From positions 1 through 7,348 of the forward strand of contig CAMKAQ010000040.1 in NCBI GenBank assembly GCA_946410525.1: a DNA stretch of 7,348 nucleotides, given 5' to 3'. The stretch's first letter is position 1. Every line of letters begins with the position of its first letter. The notes under the pieces are model-generated. The model had not been told where the DNA came from and ran no database searches. It worked only from the letters and a program-made list of their open reading frames with translations. The DNA comes from an uncultured Caryophanales bacterium. Lineage in GTDB: Bacteria; Bacillota_I; Bacilli_A; RFN20; CAG-826. This document shows, in pieces, positions 1 to 6,448 of the stretch. Made by a program: the position numbers and the translations under genes.

Positions 1-498
1 GATTTCGAGTTAGGGGAGTACCAAGAGATTGACATCGCCTATCTCGTCATCGCTTTAAAGAGGGCGAAAACCTACAAAGAACAAATGGAGTTCCTTAAGA
101 ACAACCTCTGTTTCGTTAAGGGTTGGGCGGTCACCGATGTTTTGAACCAACACCTAAAAAAGGCCACTTTTGCAGAGTATTTTCCATTTTTTGAACACTT
201 TGCGAAGTGCAAAAACACCTACGAAGTTAGGTTTGCTTATATCGGGATGCTCAAACACTACGACAGCCCGGACATAGAAAAGATTGTTCCTTTCCTCCGC
301 TACAACGAAGAATACATGATCATGATGGCGGAAGCCTGGCTTCTTGCCACAATCGCGATTAAGAACAGCGATTTTGTTTATGGCCTTTTGAAGAACATGG
401 ATGATGTGGTCCTCAGAAATAAGACCATTTCCAAAATGAATGACTCCTTTAGAATCTCGAAAGAAGATAAGGTGAGATTCAAAACCCTTAGAAACTAA
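1..498 (+). CDS. AlkD-like DNA alkylation repair protein, C-terminal part (5' end outside window)
   Basis: The reading frame is open from base 1, so the gene starts upstream; the first internal ATG (85) is not the true start. The 165 visible residues look like the HEAT-repeat-type DNA alkylation repair family (COG4912/AlkD), cytoplasmic glycosylases that remove N3- and N7-alkylated purines. Family proteins are roughly 220-240 residues, so about 60 are missing. In the visible fragment, the WAVTD stretch has W42 and D46, which keep the spacing of the AlkD active-site Trp/Asp pair. R77 (in EVRFAYIGML) and W113 (in AEAWLLATIAI) fall where AlkD has its DNA-contacting Arg and second Trp. These correspondences are from memory of the family, not an alignment. 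The C-terminus (NKTISKMNDSFRISKE) resembles the usual family ending. No terminator follows before the next gene. Family is fairly secure; activity is inferred. Confidence 0.8.
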   Translation, partial: DFELGEYQEIDIAYLVIALKRAKTYKEQMEFLKNNLCFVKGWAVTDVLNQHLKKATFAEYFPFFEHFAKCKNTYEVRFAYIGMLKHYDSPDIEKIVPFLRYNEEYMIMMAEAWLLATIAIKNSDFVYGLLKNMDDVVLRNKTISKMNDSFRISKEDKVRFKTLRN

Positions 499-523
499 TC
501 TTTAGATAAAATGAAGCAAACGT

Positions 524-552
524 TTGTAGGACGGGATTTTTGAATTTACAAT
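524..552 (+). promoter_or_regulatory. Possible promoter for the small membrane protein gene
   Basis: A -35-like TTGTAG (524-529) and a -10-like TACAAT (547-552) are separated by 17 bp. Transcription would start near 559, giving a leader of about 20 nt that contains the SD at 563-572. The -35 matches TTGACA only in its first half, so this is a tentative call. A second -10-like TAAAAT at 507-512 has no good -35. With no terminator after the upstream gene, readthrough is also possible. Confidence 0.35.
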
Positions 553-579
553 TAAGTTAACCAAAGAAAGGGAAAATAA

Positions 580-1041
580 ATGAAAAACAAGAAGTCTATT
601 TGGTCAACCATCATTTTAATCGTTGCCTTAGTCACCTTAGTTCTTTTGGTGATTTCTGTTGTTTCAACGATTATGGATCTGGCAAACGTTGAGGCAGCCG
701 TTAGGGCGGAAGCCGAAAAACAAGGCGTTGATGAAGAAGCTGCGATTGTATTAGCAATCGGTCTCGCACAAGGCGCGATTATTGCTGGTTTGGTTATCGG
801 CTCGATCTTTGATGTCCTCGAGATCATCGGCGGTTTATTGTTCTCGCTCAAAGGAAAATGGGGGATGTTCTGCATCGTCATCTCCATCCTTGGCGTTCTT
901 GTTTCTGGCTATAACCTCTACAGCTACATCGGGAACAAAGCAGGTGCCGTAACCATCGTTCTTGCGGTAGTCAGCCTTCTCTTAAGCCTTCTTTACTGCG
1001 TCGCATGCTTCATGCACCGCAAGGAAAACCAAGAAGCTTAA
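580..1041 (+). CDS. Small four-helix membrane protein of unknown function
   Basis: 153-residue integral membrane protein that I do not recognise. It starts at ATG 580, with an SD-like AAAGAAAGG at 563-572 and 7 nt spacing. Hydrophobic segments lie at about residues 8-31, 56-88 (long, may bend or be a re-entrant pair), 94-116 and 121-145. A charged, alanine- and glutamate-rich loop (about 35-54) follows the first helix. Lysines at the N-terminus (K2, K4, K5) and at the end of the last helix (R147, K148) suggest both ends face the cytoplasm. There is no signal peptidase site, no catalytic motif and no known domain that I can name. It resembles the small glycine-rich DUF-type membrane proteins common in Bacillota. 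A terminator follows directly, so it is probably the last or only gene of its transcript. Confidence 0.75.
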   Translation: MKNKKSIWSTIILIVALVTLVLLVISVVSTIMDLANVEAAVRAEAEKQGVDEEAAIVLAIGLAQGAIIAGLVIGSIFDVLEIIGGLLFSLKGKWGMFCIVISILGVLVSGYNLYSYIGNKAGAVTIVLAVVSLLLSLLYCVACFMHRKENQEA

Positions 1042-1057
1042 TCGAAAGACAAAAACT

Positions 1058-1081
1058 AAAAGGTGCCTTAGCACCTTTTTT
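1058..1081 (+). terminator. Rho-independent terminator after the small membrane protein gene
   Basis: Nine-base-pair stem AAAAGGTGC / GCACCTTTT (1058-1066 with 1071-1079), loop CTTA, and six T (1076-1081). It lies 16 nt after the stop codon and separates this gene from the lipoprotein gene. The A/T part of the stem is also compatible with some terminator activity on the opposite strand. Confidence 0.85.
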
Positions 1082-1090
1082 GTTGCTTTG

Positions 1091-1120
1091 CTGACGTACA
1101 TAAGAGGCGGTTGGTATAAT
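1091..1120 (+). promoter_or_regulatory. Extended -10 promoter of the HAD lipoprotein gene
   Basis: A perfect -10 TATAAT at 1115-1120 is preceded by TGG at 1112-1114, which is an extended -10 (TGN). A weak -35, CTGACG (1091-1096), is 18 bp upstream. The expected start of transcription is about 1126-1128, only 4-6 nt before the ATG at 1132, leaving no room for an SD. See the finding on leaderless translation. Confidence 0.75.
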
Positions 1121-1131
1121 ATAGGCAGAAC

Positions 1132-2580
1132 ATGAAAAAAATAGTTGCCGCAATCGCCTTGTTTTCGTCGCTTGTTCTTTTTTCCTCGTGCTCAAGTAGG
1201 GGAGGTAGCCTAAAAGGCTATAACCAAGAAACCAAGCAGGCCATTTTGGATTTGGTCAATGAATATAAGAACACCGAGAACGCTTATGTCGTAAGTGATT
1301 TTGACAACACGACCTCTATCTTTGATATCGCCTACCAGTGTTCCGTCTATCAGCTTGAGACGATGTCGTTCAATATCCCAAAAGATGATCTCGAATCGAT
1401 TTTGAAGACCTCTGTCGTCGAGAGTGAAACCTTAAACAACTGCGTTGAAGATGTTGTTTCCGCTTATTCTCATCTAGTTGATTCCTATGGAACGTTCACC
1501 GCTTCCGGCATGTCTTCTGATTTATCAGAAACCGTTCATAAAGACCCATACTACTTGGAATTCTCCACGAAGATGATGAGCCTTTATGCTTTTGTCGAAG
1601 ATAATAACCCAGACGTAGTTGGCTATGAGTGGATCATGTATTGGTACACGAACATGAGCGAACAAGAAGTCTATGACATGTTCAAAAAGTCATGCGAGAA
1701 GTACAAAGATGTGGACACTCAGAAAGTGACTTGGACTTCACCAAGCACAATTCAGAGCAAGACAGGTGTCGTTAGTGAATCGATACTCCTTGGAGTATCC
1801 GTCACCGACAGCGTCAAAGGTATGCTCAAAGAATACGCAAACAACGGAATCGATACTTGGATCTGCAGCGCCTCTCATATCGATGGTGTGCGTGCTGCGG
1901 TGGACGCCTATGGCTTAAGCGACAGAATCACCGGTGTCATTGGAATGACCCAGAAGCTTGAGAATGGCAAATTCGTTCCTGCCTATGAATATGAGACAGG
2001 TTATCCATACCTCAACAAAGGCAAAGGTGTTTGGGAAAAGACCAATAACCCAATCAAAGCCTTGCCAGGAAAAGAAGGGAAGGTAACGGCCATTAAGAAC
2101 GCTTTATACCCTCGCTACAACAACAAACAGCCTTTGGCTGGGTTTATGGACGCTTCAGGAGATTTCAATTTCTGCACCGAATTCAAGGACATGAAGATGG
2201 TCATTTGCTACAACAGGGCAAATAGGAAAATCACCGAAGGTGCGGGCTTAGTCGCTATTGCCGCGATGTATCAGAAAGGCCTAGGGTTGACTTTGAATGC
2301 CGCTAACAAAGCGGGAGATACTCTGTATCTTCTCCAGGGTCGAGACGAAAACGGCAAGAGAAGCCTAAGGGAATCCAACTACACAATTAGATTTGGCGAG
2401 ACAGAGGAAAAGCTCTTCGCTAACGAGGACAATTTCACCCTCTTCGATTACCTCAAGAACAAGAACATGACCATTAAGTCTTTCTTCGATACCTTTGCCA
2501 TCAAGACAAGCGCCTCCGATAGCGTGATCGGAATCGCGCACGGCCATTTAGACTCGTATTCCGGATATCACAGCGTCTAG
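1132..2580 (+). CDS. HAD-superfamily phosphatase-like lipoprotein
   Basis: 482-residue exported protein. Residues 1-20 form a lipoprotein signal peptide: KK, a hydrophobic core and a lipobox-like FSSC, with C20 the predicted lipidated residue; S/G-rich tether follows. The start at 1132 is set by this signal. The mature part carries all four haloacid dehalogenase motifs: I, DFDNT (D56 nucleophile, D58 acid/base); II, WICSAS (S246); III, GKVTAIK (K317); IV, DASGD (D340 and D344, Mg2+ ligands). About 190 residues between motifs I and II form a large cap, and about 138 residues follow motif IV. The motifs most resemble the phosphoserine-phosphatase-like HAD branch (PF12710 type). It probably hydrolyses a phosphomonoester outside the membrane, perhaps for phosphate or nutrient scavenging; substrate unknown. 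It is flanked by its own promoter and terminator, so it is likely monocistronic. No SD is present. Confidence 0.85.
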   Translation: MKKIVAAIALFSSLVLFSSCSSRGGSLKGYNQETKQAILDLVNEYKNTENAYVVSDFDNTTSIFDIAYQCSVYQLETMSFNIPKDDLESILKTSVVESETLNNCVEDVVSAYSHLVDSYGTFTASGMSSDLSETVHKDPYYLEFSTKMMSLYAFVEDNNPDVVGYEWIMYWYTNMSEQEVYDMFKKSCEKYKDVDTQKVTWTSPSTIQSKTGVVSESILLGVSVTDSVKGMLKEYANNGIDTWICSASHIDGVRAAVDAYGLSDRITGVIGMTQKLENGKFVPAYEYETGYPYLNKGKGVWEKTNNPIKALPGKEGKVTAIKNALYPRYNNKQPLAGFMDASGDFNFCTEFKDMKMVICYNRANRKITEGAGLVAIAAMYQKGLGLTLNAANKAGDTLYLLQGRDENGKRSLRESNYTIRFGETEEKLFANEDNFTLFDYLKNKNMTIKSFFDTFAIKTSASDSVIGIAHGHLDSYSGYHSV

Positions 2581-2633
2581 ACTCAGGCCGCTTAACCCCT
2601 TTCCCACGGAAGACAAAGAAGATTCAAAGAACT

Positions 2634-2655
2634 AAGGCGCGCAAGGCGCCTTTTT
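2634..2655 (+). terminator. Rho-independent terminator after the HAD lipoprotein gene
   Basis: Seven-base-pair GC-rich stem AAGGCGC / GCGCCTT (2634-2640 with 2646-2652), loop GCAAG, and five T (2651-2655). It lies about 53 nt after the TAG stop and isolates the lipoprotein gene from the ABC transporter gene. Confidence 0.85.
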
Positions 2656-2671
2656 AAATGTGGGGAATGTA

Positions 2672-2701
2672 TTGCTTTTCAATCTCCGTTTGTTGTAGAA
2701 C
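2672..2701 (+). promoter_or_regulatory. Possible weak promoter of the ABC transporter gene
   Basis: The 100 nt between the terminator and the ABC gene must hold its promoter unless there is readthrough. The best candidate is TTGCTT (2672-2677) with TAGAAC (2696-2701) 18 bp downstream. Both hexamers are imperfect (4 of 6 matches each), so the call is weak. Transcription would start near 2708, giving a leader of about 48 nt that holds a small hairpin and a strong SD. Confidence 0.3.
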
Positions 2702-2713
2702 TTACCATGGGCG

Positions 2714-2728
2714 TGTTGCAAAGCAACA
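2714..2728 (+). other. Small hairpin in the ABC transporter leader
   Basis: Perfect 6-bp inverted repeat TGTTGC / GCAACA (2714-2719 with 2723-2728) around an AAA loop, 14 nt upstream of the AGGAGG ribosome binding site. It has no T-tract, so it is not a terminator. It could be a protein-binding site or mRNA-stabilising stem, or have no role. Confidence 0.35.
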
Positions 2729-2742
2729 AGCCAACATTCAGC

Positions 2743-2748
2743 AGGAGG
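2743..2748 (+). promoter_or_regulatory. Strong ribosome binding site of the ABC transporter gene
   Basis: Consensus AGGAGG, 7 nt before ATG 2756. It fixes the start codon and is the strongest SD in the window, in contrast to the lipoprotein and ArsR genes, which lack one. Confidence 0.85.
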
Positions 2749-2755
2749 TAAGGCC

Positions 2756-5700
2756 ATGTTACAGATTAAGAACCTTTCCAAAGCCTATAAAACCAAGGGT
2801 GGTGTAGTCACCAAAGCCCTTGATGGCGTCACAGTCGATTTCCCAGAAAGAGGACTCGTTTTCCTTTTGGGTAAATCAGGCTCTGGCAAATCAACGTTAC
2901 TCAATATGATCGGCGGACTTGATCGCCCAGACTCAGGCGAAGTCGTCGTTAAAGGGAGAAGCTCAAAGGATTTCTCTCAGAGTGACTTCGACAGTTACCG
3001 TAACACCTATATCGGATTCATCTTCCAGGAATACAACGTTCTCAATGAGTTCAACATCGAGCAAAACATCGCCCTCGCTCTCCAGCTTCAAGGCAAAAAG
3101 AACGATAAAGCCGCAGTTGATGCTCTTTTGAAGGAAGTCGACTTAGAAGGCTTCAACAAGAGAAAACCAAACACTCTATCGGGCGGCCAGAAACAAAGAA
3201 TCGCCATCGCTAGAGCCCTTATCAAAGACCCTGAGATCATCATGGCAGACGAACCAACCGGCGCACTCGACTCCGTCACTGGCAAACAGGTTCTTGAGAT
3301 TCTCAAAAAGCTTAGTGAGAAGAAACTCGTCATCATCGTCTCCCATGACCAGGATTTCGCTGAGGAATACGGCGATCGTATCATCGAGCTTAAGGACGGA
3401 AAGATCATCAGCGACAAAACTAAACAATATGTCGCCCCTGAAACCTTAAACAAAAACGTTTCTGTCGTTAACGGCAACATCATTGATATCAAAGACTCAG
3501 CCGAACTTTCCGAAGCCGATTTCAAAGAGATTTATAAGCTCATCAAGAAGCAGAAAGGCGAAGTCCTTATTTCCGCCGGAGAAGCGAACGTTGAAGCCAC
3601 CAAGAAAGCCGTAAGAATCAACGAGGATAATCAAAACAAGGTCTTCAACGAAACGACCAACGTCGACATGAAGGAGTATAACGGCAAGGAGACAAAGTTC
3701 ATCCGCTCCCGCATGCCTTTTTCCCGCGCTTTCAAAATGGGCGCGAGCGGTCTTAAAACCAAGCCAGTAAGGCTTGTCTTCACCATCTTCCTTTCCGTTG
3801 TTTCCATGACTCTCTTCGGAGTGGCCTCCACTTTGATGTTATACAACCCTAGCTATTCCCTTGCCGTTGGAATGGAAAACCTCGACAGAACAAGCGAAGC
3901 CATCGTCAAGAATTACCGCTTCACAAGAACCCAGGAAACCATCGACGACGCTACGGGTGAGACCATGCGCGTAGCAGATGGGTGGGAAAGCTTTGGCAAC
4001 GATTATTTTGGAAAAGCCGAATTAGATGATTTGAACAAGAATAACGGCGATAAGTTCATAGGAGTTTATTCTGGTGCCTCGGGTGAGCCGTATGGTGGCA
4101 ACTACGCTACTTTTTACGTTGGATCTCCGTCGGGCGAGGCGAGGGACTATTACTCTCCATTTAAAGCTTTCTGCGGTTTTAGCGACGCAAGCGCCTCGTG
4201 GATCCAAAGCAAAGGATTCTCTGTCTATGGACAACAGCCAGTTAATGAGAATCAAATTGCCATCTCCAATTACGCTTTTGATTATTTCAAAAACAGTGGC
4301 TCTTTTGGAACCGTTAGCTCCTATAACGACATCATTGGAAAGCAACTTGAGATTTCCATGAACGGCAAGTACGGGAGGAACTACTACAATATTACGGGCG
4401 TCTACGATTTTGGCCCTATCCCAAGCAAATACGATTCTTTGAAGACCGAAAGACCGGCGATTCAAAGCACAGAAGAAAGAAGCAACGAGGTCTCTGCTTT
4501 CGGCGCTTTCTTAGAAAACTCCCTGTATACGACTTGCTTCGTTTCCCCGTCTTTTATAGATAAGTATGGCGAATACACATCCGATGACAGCTATTACATC
4601 CGTACGGTCTGTCCGCACGGAATCGTGTTTGGCACCGAAGACGAAATATCTAACAACTATCCTAGGATCGAACAGGAATATAGTTACGATGTAACAGCGA
4701 TTTTTGAAGATCTAGAGAAGGATAAGTGCGAGTTTTACGACGCGAGCTTCAATAGTATTGATGCCCCTCAATTAGCGGATGACGAAGTCCTTCTTTCGTA
4801 CCAAGACTACTTCGCTGAATATTTCCGTTCGGAATACTTCTACGAAGTGAATATGCTGGCTAGAGATGCCAACTCCTACGCTAGTTTCGACCCTGATTTA
4901 TCAGCGTTTTTCCAACAGGTAGATTTGCCGTCTGAAGAACACCAATACAAGGAGGCCGCGGCTGCTTATTCCAGGCTCCGCAATGCTTCTCAAGGCGCAG
5001 AATACCCAGATGGGTTTAATCCAGAAGACGACAAAGCCTTGGTTATCTCTGTTCTTAAAATATTTGCTAAAAGAGGCTATTCGCTCTATTACCTATCCAA
5101 TGTCATAGAACTTATTGAAGGTTATATCAGCAGGGGAGGAACCGCTCCGGATGATTGGTATGTCAGCGGCGGCACAAATAAAGCCCGCCAAGAGCTTGAA
5201 AACACGGAACTCCAAGGACGCGAGCTAACCTCATTAAAAACTTATCTCCAAGGAGTCATTTCCAATGATTCTGGGATGAGCTATGTTCCTGCCGTTGCCT
5301 TCGCAAGTTCCCTCTATTCTGTTTCAAACAATTACGCGAACTCGGAGAAAGTCAGAGCTGCTTTTGAAGGAACCGGTTATTCAAGTTGGTGGTCGTTCTC
5401 TGAATATCTACAGGCCAGCAACTATTCGCCAGAGAGCATTGAATTGGTTAAAACTTTCAGCAAAAACCTCTTCAAATCGATTTACGGAACCGATATTGCT
5501 GACAGCGAATTCACCTCTTTCTTTGGTGGGGTCGACAAGATTGAGCCGTCTTTCGGCGAAGCAGAATTAAACCTTCCTGAGAAATACTATTCGAAAGACT
5601 ACACTGGCCGCGTCAAGACTTATAAAGTCAAAGGCTTCATTAACACTGAGGAAGGCTTCTATGCGAAATGCGCCACGACGAGAAACGCGATAAGAGACTA

Positions 5701-6307
5701 TCTCTATGAGTCTTATTCTTGGGTCGATAAAACCGAAACCGATTACGTTTCCCCTAGCGACGCAAGATACTCCTACCTCATCGCCGTGACTGACTATTCT
5801 CAGAGCGATATCGATCTTTTCCTGACCGACTATGGTAGCTATTTCTTCCAAATGACAAACCAGGTTTATGACAGCCTCTACATGTATACGGAAATGGTCT
5901 CTTACCTTAAAACGGTCTTCCTCACCATAGGCGGAGTTACTGGCGTATTTGCCGGTCTTCTCCTTCTTAACTTCATCTCCGTTTCCATCGCTAGCAAAAA
6001 GAAAGACATCGGCATCTTACGCGCTGTCGGCGCCAGGGGGAGCGACGTCTTCAAAGTCTTCTATTCGGAAAGCGGAATCATCGCTGGAATCTGTTTCGTC
6101 TTATCGACTATCGCCACCTTCATCGTCTGTATGATCCTCAACAGAGAGATGATACATTCAATGGTCGGCATCCCTCTCTTCGATTTCGGTCCGCTTAGCA
6201 TATTGATCGTTCTTGGAATCAGCATCGTGTTCAGCTTCGTTGCTACTTTCTTGCCGGTCTTGCTTGCCGCAAAGAAGCCCCCAGTCGAAGCAATCCGCGC
6301 TCTATAA
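2756..6307 (+). CDS. ABC transporter ATP-binding protein/FtsX-type permease fusion with giant ectodomain
   Basis: 1183-residue single-chain MacB-like (type VII) ABC protein. The N-terminal ATPase (about 1-225) is of the LolD/MacB/BceA type: Walker A GKSGSGKST (39-47), Q-loop Q91, signature LSGGQ (141-145), Walker B IIMADE with D165 and catalytic E166, D-loop ALDS (170-173), switch H197; all are intact. A roughly 100-residue cytoplasmic linker leads to TM1 (about 341-362). An extracellular region of about 690 residues (363-1050) follows, visibly rich in Tyr, Ser and Asn. An FtsX domain closes the protein, with TM2 (about 1053-1078), the cytoplasmic KKKDIGILRAVGAR coupling segment, TM3 (about 1106-1129) and TM4 (about 1145-1171). 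MacB is about 650 residues, so the ectodomain is far larger than in MacB. Such proteins dimerise and couple ATP hydrolysis to movement of the extracellular domains. Substrate is unknown; export of a peptide or lipid, or work on the cell envelope, are possible. No MacA- or TolC-like partner is nearby. Confidence 0.9.
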   Translation: MLQIKNLSKAYKTKGGVVTKALDGVTVDFPERGLVFLLGKSGSGKSTLLNMIGGLDRPDSGEVVVKGRSSKDFSQSDFDSYRNTYIGFIFQEYNVLNEFNIEQNIALALQLQGKKNDKAAVDALLKEVDLEGFNKRKPNTLSGGQKQRIAIARALIKDPEIIMADEPTGALDSVTGKQVLEILKKLSEKKLVIIVSHDQDFAEEYGDRIIELKDGKIISDKTKQYVAPETLNKNVSVVNGNIIDIKDSAELSEADFKEIYKLIKKQKGEVLISAGEANVEATKKAVRINEDNQNKVFNETTNVDMKEYNGKETKFIRSRMPFSRAFKMGASGLKTKPVRLVFTIFLSVVSMTLFGVASTLMLYNPSYSLAVGMENLDRTSEAIVKNYRFTRTQETIDDATGETMRVADGWESFGNDYFGKAELDDLNKNNGDKFIGVYSGASGEPYGGNYATFYVGSPSGEARDYYSPFKAFCGFSDASASWIQSKGFSVYGQQPVNENQIAISNYAFDYFKNSGSFGTVSSYNDIIGKQLEISMNGKYGRNYYNITGVYDFGPIPSKYDSLKTERPAIQSTEERSNEVSAFGAFLENSLYTTCFVSPSFIDKYGEYTSDDSYYIRTVCPHGIVFGTEDEISNNYPRIEQEYSYDVTAIFEDLEKDKCEFYDASFNSIDAPQLADDEVLLSYQDYFAEYFRSEYFYEVNMLARDANSYASFDPDLSAFFQQVDLPSEEHQYKEAAAAYSRLRNASQGAEYPDGFNPEDDKALVISVLKIFAKRGYSLYYLSNVIELIEGYISRGGTAPDDWYVSGGTNKARQELENTELQGRELTSLKTYLQGVISNDSGMSYVPAVAFASSLYSVSNNYANSEKVRAAFEGTGYSSWWSFSEYLQASNYSPESIELVKTFSKNLFKSIYGTDIADSEFTSFFGGVDKIEPSFGEAELNLPEKYYSKDYTGRVKTYKVKGFINTEEGFYAKCATTRNAIRDYLYESYSWVDKTETDYVSPSDARYSYLIAVTDYSQSDIDLFLTDYGSYFFQMTNQVYDSLYMYTEMVSYLKTVFLTIGGVTGVFAGLLLLNFISVSIASKKKDIGILRAVGARGSDVFKVFYSESGIIAGICFVLSTIATFIVCMILNREMIHSMVGIPLFDFGPLSILIVLGISIVFSFVATFLPVLLAAKKPPVEAIRAL

Positions 6308-6324
6308 TCATCGTTTTTCATTCG

Positions 6325-6354
6325 AAAGCGCCGTCTCGTACGGCGTTTTCTTTA
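6325..6354 (+). terminator. Rho-independent terminator after the ABC transporter gene
   Basis: Stem AAAGCGCCGT / ACGGCGTTTT (6325-6334 with 6340-6349), ten pairs including one G-U, loop CTCGT, and a T-rich tail (TTTTCTTT). It starts 17 nt after the TAA stop and ends just before the first ArsR-type operator, separating the transporter from the metal-resistance operon. Confidence 0.85.
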
Positions 6355-6357
6355 TAA

Positions 6358-6377
6358 ATATGAAAAATCATTCATAT
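6358..6377 (+). promoter_or_regulatory. Upstream ArsR/SmtB-type operator (O1)
   Basis: Perfect 7-bp inverted repeat ATATGAA-N6-TTCATAT. It lies just upstream of the -35 (6383-6388). The arms resemble the TGAA...TTCA core known for SmtB/CzrA-family operators. It is repeated exactly 30 bp downstream. It is probably bound by the adjacent repressor; this is inferred from sequence and position. Confidence 0.75.
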
Positions 6378-6382
6378 TATTG

Positions 6383-6410
6383 TTGAAATATGAACAAACA
6401 TTCATATAAT
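6383..6410 (+). promoter_or_regulatory. Promoter of the arsR-type regulator/metal ATPase operon
   Basis: TTGAAA (6383-6388), 16-bp spacer, TATAAT (6405-6410). The spacer and half of the -10 are inside operator O2, so a bound repressor would block RNA polymerase. The start of transcription would be near 6417. An alternative extended -10, TGATACAAT (6426-6434), lies downstream and would start transcription around 6441, only about 8 nt before the ATG at 6449. Confidence 0.7.
6388..6407 (+). promoter_or_regulatory. Promoter-overlapping ArsR/SmtB-type operator (O2)
   Basis: Second copy of the same arms, ATATGAA-CAAACA-TTCATAT. It starts at the last base of the -35 and ends within the -10, the classic position for repression by an SmtB-family dimer. 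The left half (TGAACA) is closer to the known family consensus than O1, so O2 may be the higher-affinity site. Confidence 0.8.
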
Positions 6411-6448
6411 AATGCCCGTAGGGAGTGATACAATATTCCCGCAAACCT

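Noticed and set aside
85..498. AlkD-like gene as a complete 137-residue protein starting at ATG 85
   Set aside because: The frame is open to base 1 with family-like sequence upstream of this ATG, and there is no SD before it. The gene is cut by the window edge.
552..887. Minus-strand open frame opposite the small membrane protein gene
   Set aside because: It ends over the other gene's SD, has no SD or promoter of its own, and its product is a Thr/Ala/Ile-rich shadow typical of antisense translation.
2714..2728. Leader hairpin as a terminator or attenuator
   Set aside because: Only six base pairs, three-base loop, and no T-tract follows; it cannot be called a terminator.
3088..3525. Minus-strand open frames opposite the ABC ATPase domain
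   Set aside because: Two overlapping frames lie across the highly conserved ATPase coding sequence, with Ser-rich shadow products and no start signals.
4022..4465. Open frames on both strands inside the ABC ectodomain (also 4074-4361, 5283-5570, 5567-5851)
   Set aside because: All lie inside one continuous 1183-codon frame with intact flanking domains; none has an SD or a recognisable product.
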